DNA of 64,000 nt from Microdochium bolleyi (GCA_001566295.1 KQ964248.1:2852001-2916000); one strand, 5' to 3'. Shown: positions 10,761 to 23,640, counted from the stretch's first letter. Numbers and translations: made by a program. The notes: generated by a model not told the origin, from the letters alone.

Positions 10761-12774
10761 GTTGGTGTCGTGGCAGGACGCAGTTGTCCTTGGGCCGTGG
10801 CGAGGTTGTGCGATCGAGTGATGCGCAGGGCTTGATAACAGAGTGATCTTGATGTGCTGCCGTGAGGCTCTGGAATGGAAGTGGATGTCTTGCTGTGGTA
10901 GTGGTGAGGTGGAAGGGGGAAGTAGGAGAGTGGGAGGATTGCTTTGTGTCGGCTGAGGCAGACAAAGAGGTTGGGCTGCGGGCGAGTGTTTGATCGAGCG
11001 AGACGTCACGAGCTGGGCCTCGTGCGGCAGGTGCGTGATGGTGGGTCGGCTGTGGCTCCCATGTGCTGCGGCGGCCAAGCTTCCACCCGACCTGTCGGCC
11101 CTGCATGATATGTTTCCATGTCGCGCATGCAACAACTCTGTGTGATTCACAAATCACAGCAAATCGTTCGACAACATTTCCTCGTGGCCTAACTCATCAT
11201 CCAGCACGCTCCGTGTCACGCGGGGCATCGAGCAGGTAAACCTGTGGCAATGGCAGCTCGAGAAGCGCAACGACCGGAGCCATTTTGGCCGCACGCGATC
11301 ATGATCTCAGCATTACTCCTCCTTGTCAACGTTGCCGGCAACTCCACTGGATGCGACATAGCGCACGACTAAGCGAGTCGTGCCATCCATGCAGCGCGCA
11401 GAATCGGGACATGTCACCACAGGCGCCTGGAGGGCGAGAGGGGTCATGGAGCTTGTGCGGGGTTGAGTGTGGGGTGGCCGTCACTATCGGCTTGATGGCT
11501 GGGGCCCAGTGACGAACATGTCCAACCGCCATCGTCCATTCTCCACGAGGAAAAGATCACCAGCCGCTCGGCATGCCCAATGTGCGGCAAGAAAAATCAT
11601 CAAGGATCCGGGCATCGCCTTGCAGAACAAGCCCATCTATGCTCTGATGGGTAAGTCAGAATCGTCGCCACTCACGCGGCATTCGTGACAATCAGTGCCC
11701 GCACACGCAAGCACCAACGAATCCGTTGGGAGGACCGAAGCCCAACCTAAAAGAATGTCAGCGCTGGACGATGGAATTCCGCTTTCCGCATCCAGCCCGA
11801 CGTCATCCAGCAGGTGGCAGACAAGCCTCGGGGCTGCAGCATTCCTCCGCACTTTGGCAAGATTTCATGGCAACAATCCACATTACCCCATCCCGCTGGC
11901 CCGTCTGCCCCAGACAATATGCTTGATATGCTCGACGACATCCCGGCTCATCCCGGCAGCTGGCTTCTCCAGGCCGTGATTGGTTTCGTGGGTGAAGCTG
12001 CGCATAGAGGAGCAGCGCCCAGCAACTTCTGCGGCCTCTTGACCGCTGACATCATCGGCCCCTATCTGCGACGCCAGTCAGCCAGCCAGCGCATTCCTCA
12101 CGGTCTGCACGGTCTCGATCGTATGTCGAACAACATCCCCGTACGCGCTGGCCACTCATCGCTTGTGCAGCCCATCCTCGTGACTTATCTTGCATGAGGC
12201 TTTTACGACCACCTTTTCACGCACAGAATCTGTTTCTAAGCTCGTGAGGCGGTCCATCGTGGCCTTACACAATCACATGCAAAACAGCCCACCTCATTAA
12301 CCAATCACTTCCACACGCCTGACGCGTCAGCGGCCTTCGGCCATGCGAGCACGCGCAACACCACATCGACTTATGCCAAAGATTCATTCTGCATATCAAT
12401 GTCGTACTATTCTGGGTGCTACTGGGAACCAGTTCACAGGTGAAGTTCCATGAAACACAAGAAAAGCAGTCGCAACGACTCTAGCCAAACAATTATGTTG
12501 TTTTGTGCCTAATGCTTCCCGCGTCCATTGCATATAACTAACTGAATATTCGTGTACACTAAAACCACGCCCATCATTGGTAGATAGATATTTCTGAAGT
12601 CATATATGAGCCTGGCCCTCATATATTGATTCCCTCTGTGTCGTCCTCCCCTCCCCCCATTACTGTGTCCTGGCCATATGAGACGACAATACATATACCA
12701 TTATATCCTATGACACAGACGCCGAGAAAGTCAAGTTTTTAAGAGTTCGCCGACCCAGCTCCGGGGCATCATGG
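10761..12774. other. Intergenic region, no gene recognised
   Basis: About 2 kb from the GLC8 start to the stop of UVE1. The first ~450 bases should hold the GLC8 promoter. The stretch 12480-12740 is AT-rich, with ATATA and TAACTAA tracts fitting the UVE1 3' end. Small open frames between 11285 and 12197 share no motif with anything I know. Confidence 0.5.
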
Positions 12775-15078
12775 TTACTCCTCGTCCTCACCACCAATGG
12801 AACTCTTGCCCGTCGGCTTCTTCGTGATGATCCTCTTCTTCGGCCGCAGCCACTCCTCCATGCCCTGGGGCCAGAAGACGCGGTTGTTCGGCCCGCCCAG
12901 GCCGACCTCGCTCTCGGGAATCTTCGCGGGCTCCTTGGGCGCGGCATCCTCCTCTTCTTCCTCCTTGAGGTCAACGTCGGGCATGACCGCATCGCCATCC
13001 TCGTCCTCATCCGCAGCGGCGCCGGCCTTCTTCTTATTCTTCTTTGGTGTGGCCTTCTTGGCTTTCTTCTTCAGCGTCTTAGGCAGGGGCCTATTCTCGT
13101 CGTCCCGCTCGTGCGGTGCGAGATCGTTGATGCGCTCCCAGCCAGGGAGCTTGAAGTTGCGCATGAGCCCGAAGACAGCCTGCTCCTTGTCCTTGGCCTC
13201 TATCATGAGATCCATGTCATCCGCGCACGGCGGTAAAGTGGCCACGCGGGGGCTGTGCTTGCGCCGCTGCCGGCCGGTGATGGCGTCCGGGCACGGCTCG
13301 CTGTAGTGCATCTTCTGCGTGATGCCCTTGCGTGTCCACGTCGCCCGGATCCGCGGGTACAGATCGATGATGTCGCGCGTGCCCTCGCGAATCTGCTCCG
13401 CGTCGAACATGATGTTGTGGTGGTGGTAGTCGAGCACCATCGGGATGTTGAGCTCCTCGCATATGGGTAGCAGGTCGTGTACCGTCCACGAGACGTCGTC
13501 GTTCTCGAGCACGAGCCGCGCCTTTACAGAGGGCGTCAGCTTGGCGTAGTTCTCCCGAAACCGGTCTAACGTGGCGGCCTTGTCTCCAAACACACCACCC
13601 ATGTGCAGGATCATGACGGCGTCCTTGTTCTGCTGCTCGGGGAGCCGCAGCAGCGTCAGCAATTCGTCATGGTAGTTGAGGTCGCGCACGGCGTTGCGTA
13701 CGACTTCTGTGCGAGGGGAGCCGAGTTGTGTAAACTATAGGTTTGGTATTAGGCTCGCCTTACAAGGATAAGAAGAGGTGCAATAGAGAGAAGCTTACCT
13801 GTCCAGGATGCGTCGTCAAACGGTGTCCGAGCTCGCCAGCAACCTTGCCAGCCTCTGCAAGGACTTCAGACGCGAACGGCGCTAGCTTGTAGCCATACTC
13901 CTCGTGGCTTGCAAAGGGGAACATCTCAGAGCTCAGACGCATGAACTTGATGCCGTATTTGTCGTTCCACCGCAGCATCTTGACAATGTCACGCGCGTTG
14001 GCAAGACCGAGGTTTTCGACGTACTTCTGGCCGCGCTTGATGTCTGCAGGTTGCTCTTTGTCCGGCCGGTTCTTGGTGGGGTGCTCAGGCTGGTCTGGAT
14101 GCGCGAGCGGGTGCCTGTGCTCGATAATGGACGCTATGCGACAGGTCCTTGAGCTGAAGACTGGTGGGTTCGAGAGACGAAGATACGTATTCAGACATGC
14201 CTGATGATCATTCAGCGTCAGGTGGCTTGAGCTTTTCTGCACGAGGTAAAGTGCAAGTTCGCACTTACATATCCGAGTCGACCCTTCCACGGCAGCGGCA
14301 GATAATCGCTGTTGACCGGCGGCGGCCTCCAGGCAGCCTGCCGGACCGCACTTGACTCGTCCTCCGGCGTCGCGTCGTCATCTTCATTGGGGCTCTCGGG
14401 GTCCCGATCGATCTTCTCGCGTGGCGGCGTCCGGCCCCAGCCGAGGGCTTGCCTCTGGTCATCTTGTATCGCCTTAGGCTGAGTCTCGTCGACACTGAGC
14501 ATATCTGACGTGCCCGTTCGAGGCTTGTCGCAACGCGCCTTGGCCTCCTCGTGCAAAGCGTTCGTGGGAATGCTAAACGACGTCTGCCCGACAGCCAACT
14601 TTTGTCTCTTGACGGCATTCCGCAACGAGTCCTCCATTTCCCGTAGGCCTTCTATTGCAATGTCCATGTCATCTGCATCTTCCTCCTTCAGGTTCTTGCC
14701 CTGGAACGACTTGGTCCGCCGCGCCCGGCCTGTCTTGGCGTCAGTCTTGGAGTCAACATCTGCCACGCGCATGCCGATGCCATCACCGGTCTTCCTGTTT
14801 GACCTACGCGGGCCTGTGCTCGGCATGGTGTTGGCGGGCTCCTCGCTGACTGGCGTGATATGCTGTTGTGCTGTCGCAGTCGTTCTCTTTCGTCGCTGGC
14901 CCATGTTGGAAGATAGGAGGTTCTCAGAAGATAGCAGTGAGAGACTGCGGGTGATAAGTGCAGACCGGCGACCAACCCGAGGGACCGGAGCAAAGACAGC
15001 GAAGGTGCAGTGCTGCGGAAGGCGTGTGGCACGTCTGGGAAAGCCGCGACTGGGAAGTAGACGGAGCACCACTTCCAT
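12775..15078 (-). CDS. UVE1: UV-damage endonuclease UVE1/UvdE
   Basis: Three exons: from the start to 14269, then 14200-13799, then 13734-12775. The conserved core is unmistakable: LGYACLNTYLR, SSRTCRIA, LRWNDKYGIKFMRLSSEMFPF, GHRLTTHPGQ, VMILHMGG, RLVLENDD, MVLDYHHHN and MHYSEP. These motifs supply the His/Glu/Asp metal ligands of the UvdE TIM barrel, which nicks 5' of UV photoproducts and other lesions. The N-terminal ~200 residues are basic and Ser/Thr-rich; the C-terminus has Lys-rich runs and acidic patches. The ATG at 14904 gives 665 residues. An in-frame upstream ATG at 15078 adds 58 residues that look like a mitochondrial presequence, so 15078 is given as the outer limit. Which start is used cannot be decided here. 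Confidence 0.93.
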
Positions 15079-15967
15079 CAACAAGTAGGGGAGCGTGCTT
15101 GGACCAGGTTGTCCCGGCGATCGATCTAAAAAATCGAGATGTCCGTAGGGGCGTAGGGGGACGAATAATTCAAGAGTGAGACCCAAGCAGTGTGTGGTAA
15201 GCCTGAATGAGGTCGTGTCAGGTCAGGATACGTGGGAAGGGACGGAGTCGCTCCCGGAGCAGACGCAGGGCTCAGGACAACAATGCCGGGATGTGACCCG
15301 AGTGTTCGGCTGAAAGCCCGAGTGATGACGCATGTCTGCAGATTCCACCGCGTAGGGGACCTGCGCACCGACTTTTCAGGGACCAAATGGTCCGCCATAT
15401 GGACGTGCTGATGTCGATGTGATCGCAAGGCAGCCGATGAGCTCATCGCGCTGTGCTTTGTGGAGATCGGCCTTGTGGGCTGTGTGGGGCCTTCCCGCAC
15501 CTGACAGGGTGGGGCCAGGGTGCGTCATTAGCGCAAGCAGCCCTTTGATGCCGTGTGCAGGGATGTCATCTCCATGGACACGACTCCAACGGAGTACATA
15601 CGAGCAATCATGGGCGCGAAGGCTTTGTAAGGGCTGTACGCAGTGAAGCAATATCACAGAGACGCTTTGATCTGGGAATCCTTTGTCGGTCTTGCGCGAA
15701 GCACACATTCTTGTTGTGAGTCATTTCCCATGTCTAAGGTGTGGAGTTGTGTCCAGGCTCCTAGCCGTCCCTTGTCCTGTTTCGCTGATGAAGCTCGCTG
15801 TCTATGCTGTTGAAGCCCAGTTATCCTTGGGATGTTGAGGTCCAGATGCCAAAATTACGCAGTGCCGAATATGCCCAGAGACAAATTTGATGCTGGAATA
15901 GAAAGAAGAAAGAAAATCCCAAGCCGAGCCTACTGTTTGTTCAAATGTGTCGAGGTAGACATATGGA
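15079..15967. other. Intergenic region between UVE1 and RKM4
   Basis: About 890 bases. It holds the UVE1 promoter at the low-coordinate end and the RKM4 3' end at the other. No gene or repeat recognised. Confidence 0.5.
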
Positions 15968-17589
15968 TCACCTCCTCTGGCGTTTCGAAGAAGGCTCGGT
16001 GTTATGCCCATTTGGCACAATGCTCTCCTTTTTCTGCTGCGCAAGGCGGATCGCTTCTCGGAGAAGCACCTTCTCACCCCAGCGAACCACGTTCGCCATT
16101 TGTTGCCTGCCAGACACGACGTTGTTGACCAGCGTGGCTTCGTCCTCTGCGATTGGCGTGGGATACTGTGCCAGGCGAAGCTCAAACACGCGGTGCAAGA
16201 TGGTGTAAAGTAGTTCGTCCCGCTTCTGCTTGTCAGGTATGAGCTCGGGATTTACTTTCTTGATTGCCTTGAGAACAGTTGCAATCTGCTCCTGTATGTC
16301 TGCGGGCAAGTGCTTCATCGTTGCATCGGTCGAGATCTCGCCCTTGTCATCCGGCTCATCAAGGTCGCGCTCCAGAATGAATATGTCGTCCAGCTCCTCT
16401 TCTTCAATTTCGTTCATCTATATTTGGTTAGCTTGTGTCGTAGGGTGTCGTACGTGCGTGGAGAACTTACGGCCTTGCCATAGGTGACATCGTCAACTGC
16501 CAAAACGTCCTTAAGCACGGAGGAGACCAATGTCCACGGAATCTCCACAACGTCGTGGCGACTGTGAGTCTCGGTGACGTAGCCATATCTTCTCAACAAC
16601 TCGCCATTGCCGAGAGGGCCGTAGTAGTTGAGGATCTCAGTACCCGCTGCAATGGGCCGCAGGCTGGTTGCAGTCAGGGCATCATCGCCATGGTTAATAT
16701 GAGCCTATTGCGTGGTTAGTTACGTTGAGCTCCCATGGGGCGGAAGAACAGAGGACTCACGTTTGGCTTTGCATCTGCATTGAGAATATCAGCCATGGGG
16801 ACCATGCCCATCATGATCTTGCCTTCCTTGTCCTCTACCCACTCGTCGCCGTCTTCTGCCTCCTCGTCTTCCTCGTCCTTTTCGAGATCGAAGGCATAAG
16901 CCATGATTGTGCTTCCGACCTTGTGCGCCAAGTGCAGCAGCTCTTCCTCTGACAACCTCTGCGCGCCAGCCGGGTAGAAGATGTCCGCATGCTGTTCTAT
17001 CAAGGGGAACACCCTTGCACGGAACATGTTCTCGGCCTCATCTCTGCCGACCTTGGCCGAGATAGCACTAGCCTGCAGCTCATCGAGCTCCTTGTTGGAC
17101 CAGAACATCAAGGTGTCGAACGACTGTGGGAGGACATCCAGGTAGGGTTTCCACCTGGACTGGTCGCCCTGCAGGAACTCGTAGAGCAGGACGAGAATGA
17201 GAGAGACCCATGAGTCAGGTGCACTGCTGGTCTCGTCGGCCTCCTCATCGGCCTCATTGTCGGCGTCCTCGAGGCCCGTGGTGGACTCCTCAAAGACACC
17301 CGGGATCTTCTTGGGCAGGTCTGAGGTGAGGACGTTGATGATGGCGTCCCGAGGAATAGAGAAGAGGACGGTGTCCTCGGGTATGTCCTGCGTCGCGACT
17401 GTGCTGTGTCAGCTGCTGCAGGCTCATGGCAAGGTGTGAGAAGTGCTGGTGCTACTCACCGATGCCTCTTCCCGCGTTGCGACCTCGCAGGTCCTGGATT
17501 TCAATCGCCGGGTGGAAAGTGGCGCCGGGCAGGGCCTGGAACCAGCTCAGGAAGGCCCGCGTCTTGGAGTCAAAGTCTGCGTCCGCCAT
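15968..17589 (-). CDS. RKM4: SET-domain ribosomal lysine methyltransferase (Rkm4/SETD6-like)
   Basis: Four exons, 17589-17460, 17398-16761, 16704-16471 and 16417-15968, give 483 residues with consistent phases. The N-terminus (FLSWFQALPGATFHPAIEI, then GRNAGRGIVATQDIPEDTVLFSIPR) starts a split SET domain. The I-SET insertion (about 60-230) contains a long acidic loop. The SET core closes with MVPMADILNADAKPNAHINHGDD and AGTEILNYYGPLGNGELLRRYGYV, which include the NH cofactor-binding pair and the catalytic Tyr region. A Rubisco-LSMT-type substrate-binding domain follows. The layout and length fit Rkm4, which monomethylates ribosomal protein L42 in yeast, and its relative SETD6. The family is sure; the substrate is inferred. 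Confidence 0.88.
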
Positions 17590-18897
17590 GGCGCCTCTTC
17601 TGCTCGCTGGTGGTAAGGAACAGGCACGGCTGGTGCAGGAGTCGAGGATGTTCTCGGGAGATGAAAAAGATCGTGATGGCAAGGAGAGCCGTGCAATTCG
17701 TTCGAGAATGAGGCTGCTGGCCAGTCAGAGCAGCCGCCTACGACACGGCGCCTCCCTTTCAGCTCCTCTGGAGCAAGAAAAAAATGGCCGGTCCCGCCCC
17801 GCCCCACTCCAGCTCCCGCAGTCGCTCCTGCCGTCTCCGGGCCGCCAAGCACCCCTGCACAGGGCTTTGATTGTTCCTGCCCATTCCTCGTCACTGTCTC
17901 ACACAATTGCATGCGTGAAGTCCCACAAACCTTCACGTAAGCGCCACCGGCACTCACTCTCACTCACTCTCACTTAGGTACCCTTCTCAGCCTGGCCATC
18001 CCATTGTCCGATATGCATGATGCGTCTCTCAGCCGTTCTCCCGGGTCTGCCGTACATCTCCATGACCTTGACTTGCTGACCGTCTATGTGACGCCAACAA
18101 CTGCGCTCAGTGACATGCATCCACGTGCAGTTGTCCCCATGCTTCGTCATCGTTTGGGCTGCTTTCATCTCCCCGAAGACCGTTGCAGCCGCGCCGTTCC
18201 GGAACAAGCCAGGGCGGCAAGACCCTTGGTGCACGGCATAGACAAGATATCCTGACCAATTCCGATCTTGTTGAGCATCGCGGTCTTGGCTCTCCAACGT
18301 TGCCGAGCTTCTCCAGCCTGCATCATCACACGCTCTTCGCGGCAATGGAAGGCTGTGCTTGACCGTGGAATGCTCGCTTCTCTGAGTGATTCTCCCCATG
18401 TCAGTCTCGGATCATTTTGGGTGTACAAGCAATCCTACGGCTTTCCGACAGCTTGCTCTGAGCCTCCATTCGACCACACCTGCTATCACACGCCAGATGC
18501 CCGGCGGCATACTCGATGCCATGACTGAGGACTCTGAGAACCAAACTACCCCAGTGTCCGTTCCCGCCCAACCTTGCGCTCTCTGGGACTCAAGTCCGGC
18601 TCATTATGTGGGCGCACGCCTGCCTATGCTTCTCGAAGGGCACATCGCCCCTGCGAGATTCCGGCTGCAAGATCCGGCAATGAGGCATTCACGCGCGTCG
18701 ACTGCGATTCATGGCACGTAGGACAACATCTGCATGACTTCCGAGGCTCGCGCGTCAGGCTTTTCACATTCTCAACATCCCAGCACTTGGCAGGCAGCAC
18801 GATTTCTGCCGGAGCAGCTTACCATCCCAGAATAAACCGAAGTGGCGTTGATGCCTGACCACGACTTGCACCAGATGTTGTGCGACCGGTGAATGCT

Positions 18898-18957
<60 letters not shown>
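18898..18957. repeat. 60-base poly(G) homopolymer
   Basis: Sixty consecutive G residues, flanked by AATGCT and TGGCACC. The flanks are ordinary mixed sequence. On the minus strand the run creates poly-proline open frames that are artefacts of the homopolymer. A tract this long could be genuine (G-quadruplex forming) or a sequencing or assembly product. Its true length is doubtful either way. Confidence 0.95.
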
Positions 18958-18958
<1 letters not shown>

Positions 18959-19674
18959 GGCACCGCCTCGCTTGTGCATACATCCATCAATCGGAGATTA
19001 TGTCGCCGGTGCAGAACGCTGCTTCTGCCCGCTTGATATTTGGCTGTCACAAATGTTTTCCCCGAGTGCCAGCAACTGTCCAATTACCAATGTGTCTGCC
19101 GCACCCAAGAGTCAATGCTGTCCAATCGTCCACCGCGTTCATCATGCTGGTCATCGCCGTTGGGCTAGGGCCGATGCAATAACAGCCCTGCCATACGCAG
19201 GCAGGATAGGGACAGACGATTCATGCAGAGGCAGAGCTTGGCACAAGATCGTAAAATCACGCGCCCTCCTGTGCCACGACTCCTCGAGACTTTCCGAGTA
19301 TACCCACGGAACCATACCGCGATCCTCCACCCAGACCCGACAAGCCGATCACACCTCTACAGTGGCTCGGCAAGAGCGTGTCGGGCCTGGAACAGGGGTC
19401 CACAAGGGACAATGTCGACGATGGGCTTCAACGGTCCTTGTGTGTGCCGACTGTACTGTCTCCTTAAAATCAACAGCGCTTGCCTGGAAGTCTTATTGGA
19501 CTGGATTCGGCCAGCGGGTTCGGGGCTTCTATGCGATCCGTTGTCGTCGTGCGACCGATTATAAAGTCTCCTTGATCAGCGATTCGCAGGCCTCAAGAGT
19601 CCCGGTGTACACGACGAGCTTGTCAGATCAGCACTGACTGGTCCTCTGAACCCAGCGGCACTGAACGAAAACTG

Positions 19675-20842
19675 TTGGGCAGGTTTTGTTCAGGTCTACC
19701 AATACAATGTCACTCCTCAGCAACCGCGGCTACACGGCAAGCAAATCAGATCATGGCCGTGAAATTGCATGCTAACACCAAGTTACAGACATCAAAGCAC
19801 GAGAAGCATCAGAAACAGGCGAGGCAAAGCATGCATCACTCAAAATCCCGCGCGGCCACAACCGAGCACGGGCGCACTGGATCTGTGGAATTCGTCTTCG
19901 TAGTCGTCGAATTGGAAGTGTCCGAGGCGTACTACCAAGAACAATGCTTTGACGACTGGGGTAATCCACTTCCACCATTTGCGCCTCAGCACTTTCATGA
20001 AGTTTGGAACCCTCGAGTGTATCGCTATAGGGATGGTGATGTCTTCGAGGCCATGGATACTTCTCGAATCGTCAGGTTGAAAGCGAGGCCGCTGAAGTAC
20101 GAATACACAAGCTCTTCGCCGACCCTTCGACTTCCACCATGGGTTCCTACGAGTGTGCTCCTTGTCATGAAGGCAGGACCCTGTTCAACTGCGGCCCATT
20201 CTTGCCTGCCGTGATAGCGGACTGCGATGTTGTCAACATTCACACCTTTCAATCCCCAACGGATCTCGACAACGCGATTCTCAAAAACCCGAAACTTGCT
20301 GAGGGTCACCTGGCTAATGCATGGAGGCCCTTACGACTTCAAAGAGGCGGCTTTGTCACCCGTGTGTCCACCGAACTAGAAAACCCCAAGACCGTTGCTC
20401 CATCTGCGAGTTGGGTACCAAGTATTGTGCCTGAGCAATACCGCGACCCCAATGCTGGAGCTCAGGGCCCATCCCAAGGACTGGGAGGCGATTTTGCCAC
20501 AATCATTGGCCTTATGGCGCTGGGGCAAGCTCCCTATGAGACGAGTGAGGCATTCGCCAACTGCTGGAGAGGCTACCAATGGAGTGCCCGACGACACAGC
20601 CAGTGTACGTACGACAGAACCGAGTGACTGGGCTGATACATGCTTTTGACCCAGCTGACGCCATGAAAAACACAGCCTTCACGGGTGCCCCTCGAGGCAT
20701 ACTCGTCCACATGGCTATTGATCCTGTTTGCCAAGACCTAGAGCAGGCACTGGGGCATATCCAAGAAGTTGAGCAGCACGGTACCATCATCTACGACAGT
20801 ACCCCTTCATCTTTGACGCGCTCTCGACGTTCTCACCACTAG
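19675..20842 (+). CDS. Possible hypothetical gene or gene relic
   Basis: Three overlapping plus-strand open stretches in different frames (19675-20214, 20139-20627, 20579-20842) read like protein. Examples are YYQEQCFDDWGNPLPPFAPQ in the first, DLDNAILKNPKLAEGHLANAW in the second and AFTGAPRGILVHMAIDP in the third. They could be exons of one gene or a frameshifted relic. I could not find a splice pattern joining them convincingly and recognise no domain. Treat as a lead, not a gene model. Confidence 0.25.
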
Positions 20843-22155
20843 CGACAACGGACATAGTTATGAACACCGATCACTTCCAGATTTCTGTAAACTCTCCCTG
20901 ATTGCGAGACTGATTGTCAATCACCCAGACAGCTGGAAGTCCTTTGCTAGCACATGCAAACGTACACTCTCACAGCTGTTGCACATAGATGTGATTGTTT
21001 CCCGTGAAGAATTTTCCAGTGGGGGGCTTCACTAGCCGTTGACACCACAATACAAGGCAGATACCGCTTTTTCGTTTCAAACCTCTCGCAAATTGAGTTA
21101 ATTCAAGTCAAGCGCGAGCGATCCTGGTCGATGGCTCGTCGGTTTCAAGTTGAGTGTACGTAGCTTTCATACGCCGTGATGACCAGATTGATCTGGTTTC
21201 GTTTTCGCAGATATATCTGTTCCACATATGAAGAATAGTTCCATTCATAAAGCCTCGAGAGAAAGCTTAGGCTCTTTGCCGGCTTAGGTCGATTAGCGTT
21301 TGCCAGCTTCACCGAGTACACCAGGACACCAGCATTTCGAGTTCCACAACATGCACGAGCGGCATGGACCACATACACGTGTCAGATCTCAACCCATAAC
21401 CAAGGCCCGAGATTTGAGATTATGATCACCTGACCGACTCAACCAAGTTACCGTAACCCGCCCGGCGGTTGGGAGTGACAGTGCGCGCTGACCGGTACCC
21501 ATAAATACCGCGTCGCTGGGGGGTCACATGGTCTCTCGATGCATGAAGTCTTCGATGGGTAAGGGTCTCTGCAATATCATGTGGCGCCTGCAGACCCTTG
21601 TGAGTCCAGAGATGAGCCGTTCGAGAACCGCTCGGGCTTCAGCGGTCCGGATGTAACCGCTGGCGTAGCAGCAGCCGGGGACAGAGGTTCTGATACCTCA
21701 TTTTGTCCCGAAACAAGCGATCGGTCCCAGCGGGGGCAGACGCCTGTAGCTTTTCCCTCCCCATGACTTGATTCTAACAGCCCAGTGGGGTTTCCTCGTT
21801 CCGCGGATGAAAGGCAGCAATTTATAGTTGCAGACCGGTTGCCATTTGGGCAACTCTTCGCAGTGAGATGTTGTCATTTGCGAGTGTCAATGATCTACAT
21901 GCTTAGGATAAACAGACGCAAGTTGTTAGACAATCGAGACTTCGTTCTGGCAATTAACTGGCCGCACTGTGGACACAAGCAAGGCACACGAACGCCCTCT
22001 CGGGTCCGTAATTTTATTCTATTGCTTCCGTACGATCTAATGTTGCAAGACACAAAGACAATTGCTCCCACTTTTATGTTCCAAGTCCTGATCCTCTTGC
22101 CTACGCCGATGGGTATCCGAGCACAGCCTGCCTGGTGCCCCCAGAACAGCTTCTC

Positions 22156-23019
22156 TCACGAAGAGCCTGACGACCCCGCAGCCTCCTTTACCTCCCCGCC
22201 CTCCTCGACGCTCATCTCGACATCCCCCACGCCACCCTCGAGCCCACCAGCCTGCGCGTTGTCGCCCTCGAGGTCCCTGCTCTGCGCGAGGAAGTGCTCG
22301 ACGACGTGCATGTGGCTGTTGAACGCGGCCAGGTCGAGCGGGATCTGGTCCTTGTCGTTGGCGACAGTGGGGGACGCGCCGCGAGACAGGAGGAGCTTGA
22401 CGACGTCCAAGTGCCCGCCCAGACAGGCCCAGTGCAGCGCGGCGTTGCCATAAGCGTTCTGGGCGTCGATGTACGGTGTCTCTGCTGTTGATGAGGAAGG
22501 CGCGCCGGCGTCCTCTGTGCTTGATGTGGCAGCCTCCTCTGGTTGTGATGAGGAGGAAGCGCTTTTCGTCTTCCTCGGGGGTGTGATGGGAAGATGTGAC
22601 AGGATAAGTGTGACGGTTTCTATGATAAGTGGTTAGCAAACAGACTATTTTGTATAATGGCACAATTCACAGGCCGACTGCGAGGGATCGGCACGACGCG
22701 AGTCTTGGGACCACATAACAAAAAGGGCCAGGAAAACCCGGCCTGGTTGTTGTAAGAGGTGGACGCCACGCCTGCATGGCCTCGCGCCCTCGCTGTCAAC
22801 ATTCCAACAATCAGACTTACTCGAATGGCCATTGGCAGCCGCCATGTGCAGACACGTCGCCTTGCTCTCGTCCTCCTTGGCCGCGGCGAGCACCTCGGCG
22901 GGGGTGCTATCCTCACGCTTGGCGACCTCGCCCAGCATCACAGCCAGGTCGGCATCCTCGCCCGCCCGCGCGAGGTAGATGAGGTCGTCGATCTCTTCTT
23001 CTGATAGCTTCGGCGCCAT
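22156..23019 (-). CDS. YAR1: Ankyrin-repeat protein Yar1-like (Rps3 chaperone)
   Basis: Two exons, 23019-22821 and 22619-22156, separated by a 201-bp intron (GTAAGT, GCTAAC, ATAG), give 220 residues. An N-terminal helix (LSEEEIDDLIYLARAGEDAD) leads into ankyrin repeats: KATCLHMAAANGHSKTVTLIL, then after a Ser-rich linker NAALHWACLGGHLDVVKLLLSRGA and DQIPLDLAAFNSHMHVVEHFL. The C-terminal tail is acidic. Size, the LHMAAANGH and ALHWA motifs and the acidic tail match yeast Yar1, the dedicated chaperone that shields newly made ribosomal protein uS3 on its way to the 40S subunit. The long linker (about 80-110) between the repeats is unlike yeast. Confidence 0.85.
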
Positions 23020-23640
23020 GATGAAGTTCTTCCCGTTCGCCGTGAGAGTTGAAGGGCTTGAGAAGTATGTCTCAGTCTTGACGGAGGTACTGCCCCGATC
23101 TGATAGTGGTGAATGGTGTGCCCGAGAACCCCTGCGGCAGATGCCGATGCTTGATGTTGGACCCCGCGAACCCTGTAAAACTTTTGGGCCCCAAATTTTG
23201 TTCAGCGATGCGGGGTGGTGAGATCGTGGATGAGAGTTTTCAGTGCGACGAATGGTTAGCCTCCCTGGAAGCGTAAGGTCTTCCCTCTGCCCGGATGGTA
23301 CGTCGAAGAATTGGATGGAACTGTTAATCGTCTCGCGATAGCTAATTTAAGCAGCAACCTTGGTCGAGGAAATGAGTTTGAGCTGCTGTCGACGAAGTCT
23401 AGATCGGCCCCTCATCGCCAACTTTTTAGCGGGCCCTGATGTGATCACGTAATCACAGGATGGCGAGCAAGCAGATTGACCAGCTTATGCCCACGAGGAT
23501 CCCTCTGCTCCTTCTGTATGTCACATTGCCACAATGCTGAACACCTCCATCTGTCGCGTACCGCCGTCTGGGGATAGCGTGGTGTTGAGTGACTCTGGCA
23601 CCATCACTTCATTGTCCTGACAATCATACAGCCCTGCCCT
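23020..23640. other. Intergenic region YAR1 / SPO11
   Basis: About 620 bases with the YAR1 promoter and the SPO11 3' end. It contains a near-palindrome TGATCACGTAATCAC at about 23442-23456, resembling the TCACGTAA elements upstream of the bZIP-like gene. No gene seen. Confidence 0.45.

Larger units (their letters stand above)
17590..22155. other. Gene-poor 4.6-kb region
   Basis: The longest stretch without a recognised gene. It contains a pure G run at 18898-18957, a possible coding stretch at 19675-20842 (listed separately), and otherwise short unconvincing open frames. A CACTCACTCT-type simple repeat lies at about 17951-17975, just upstream of RKM4. Confidence 0.5.

Noticed and set aside
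18764..19083. Minus-strand frames encoding long poly-proline stretches
   Set aside because: They exist only because the 60-G tract reads as CCC codons. No other coding signal.
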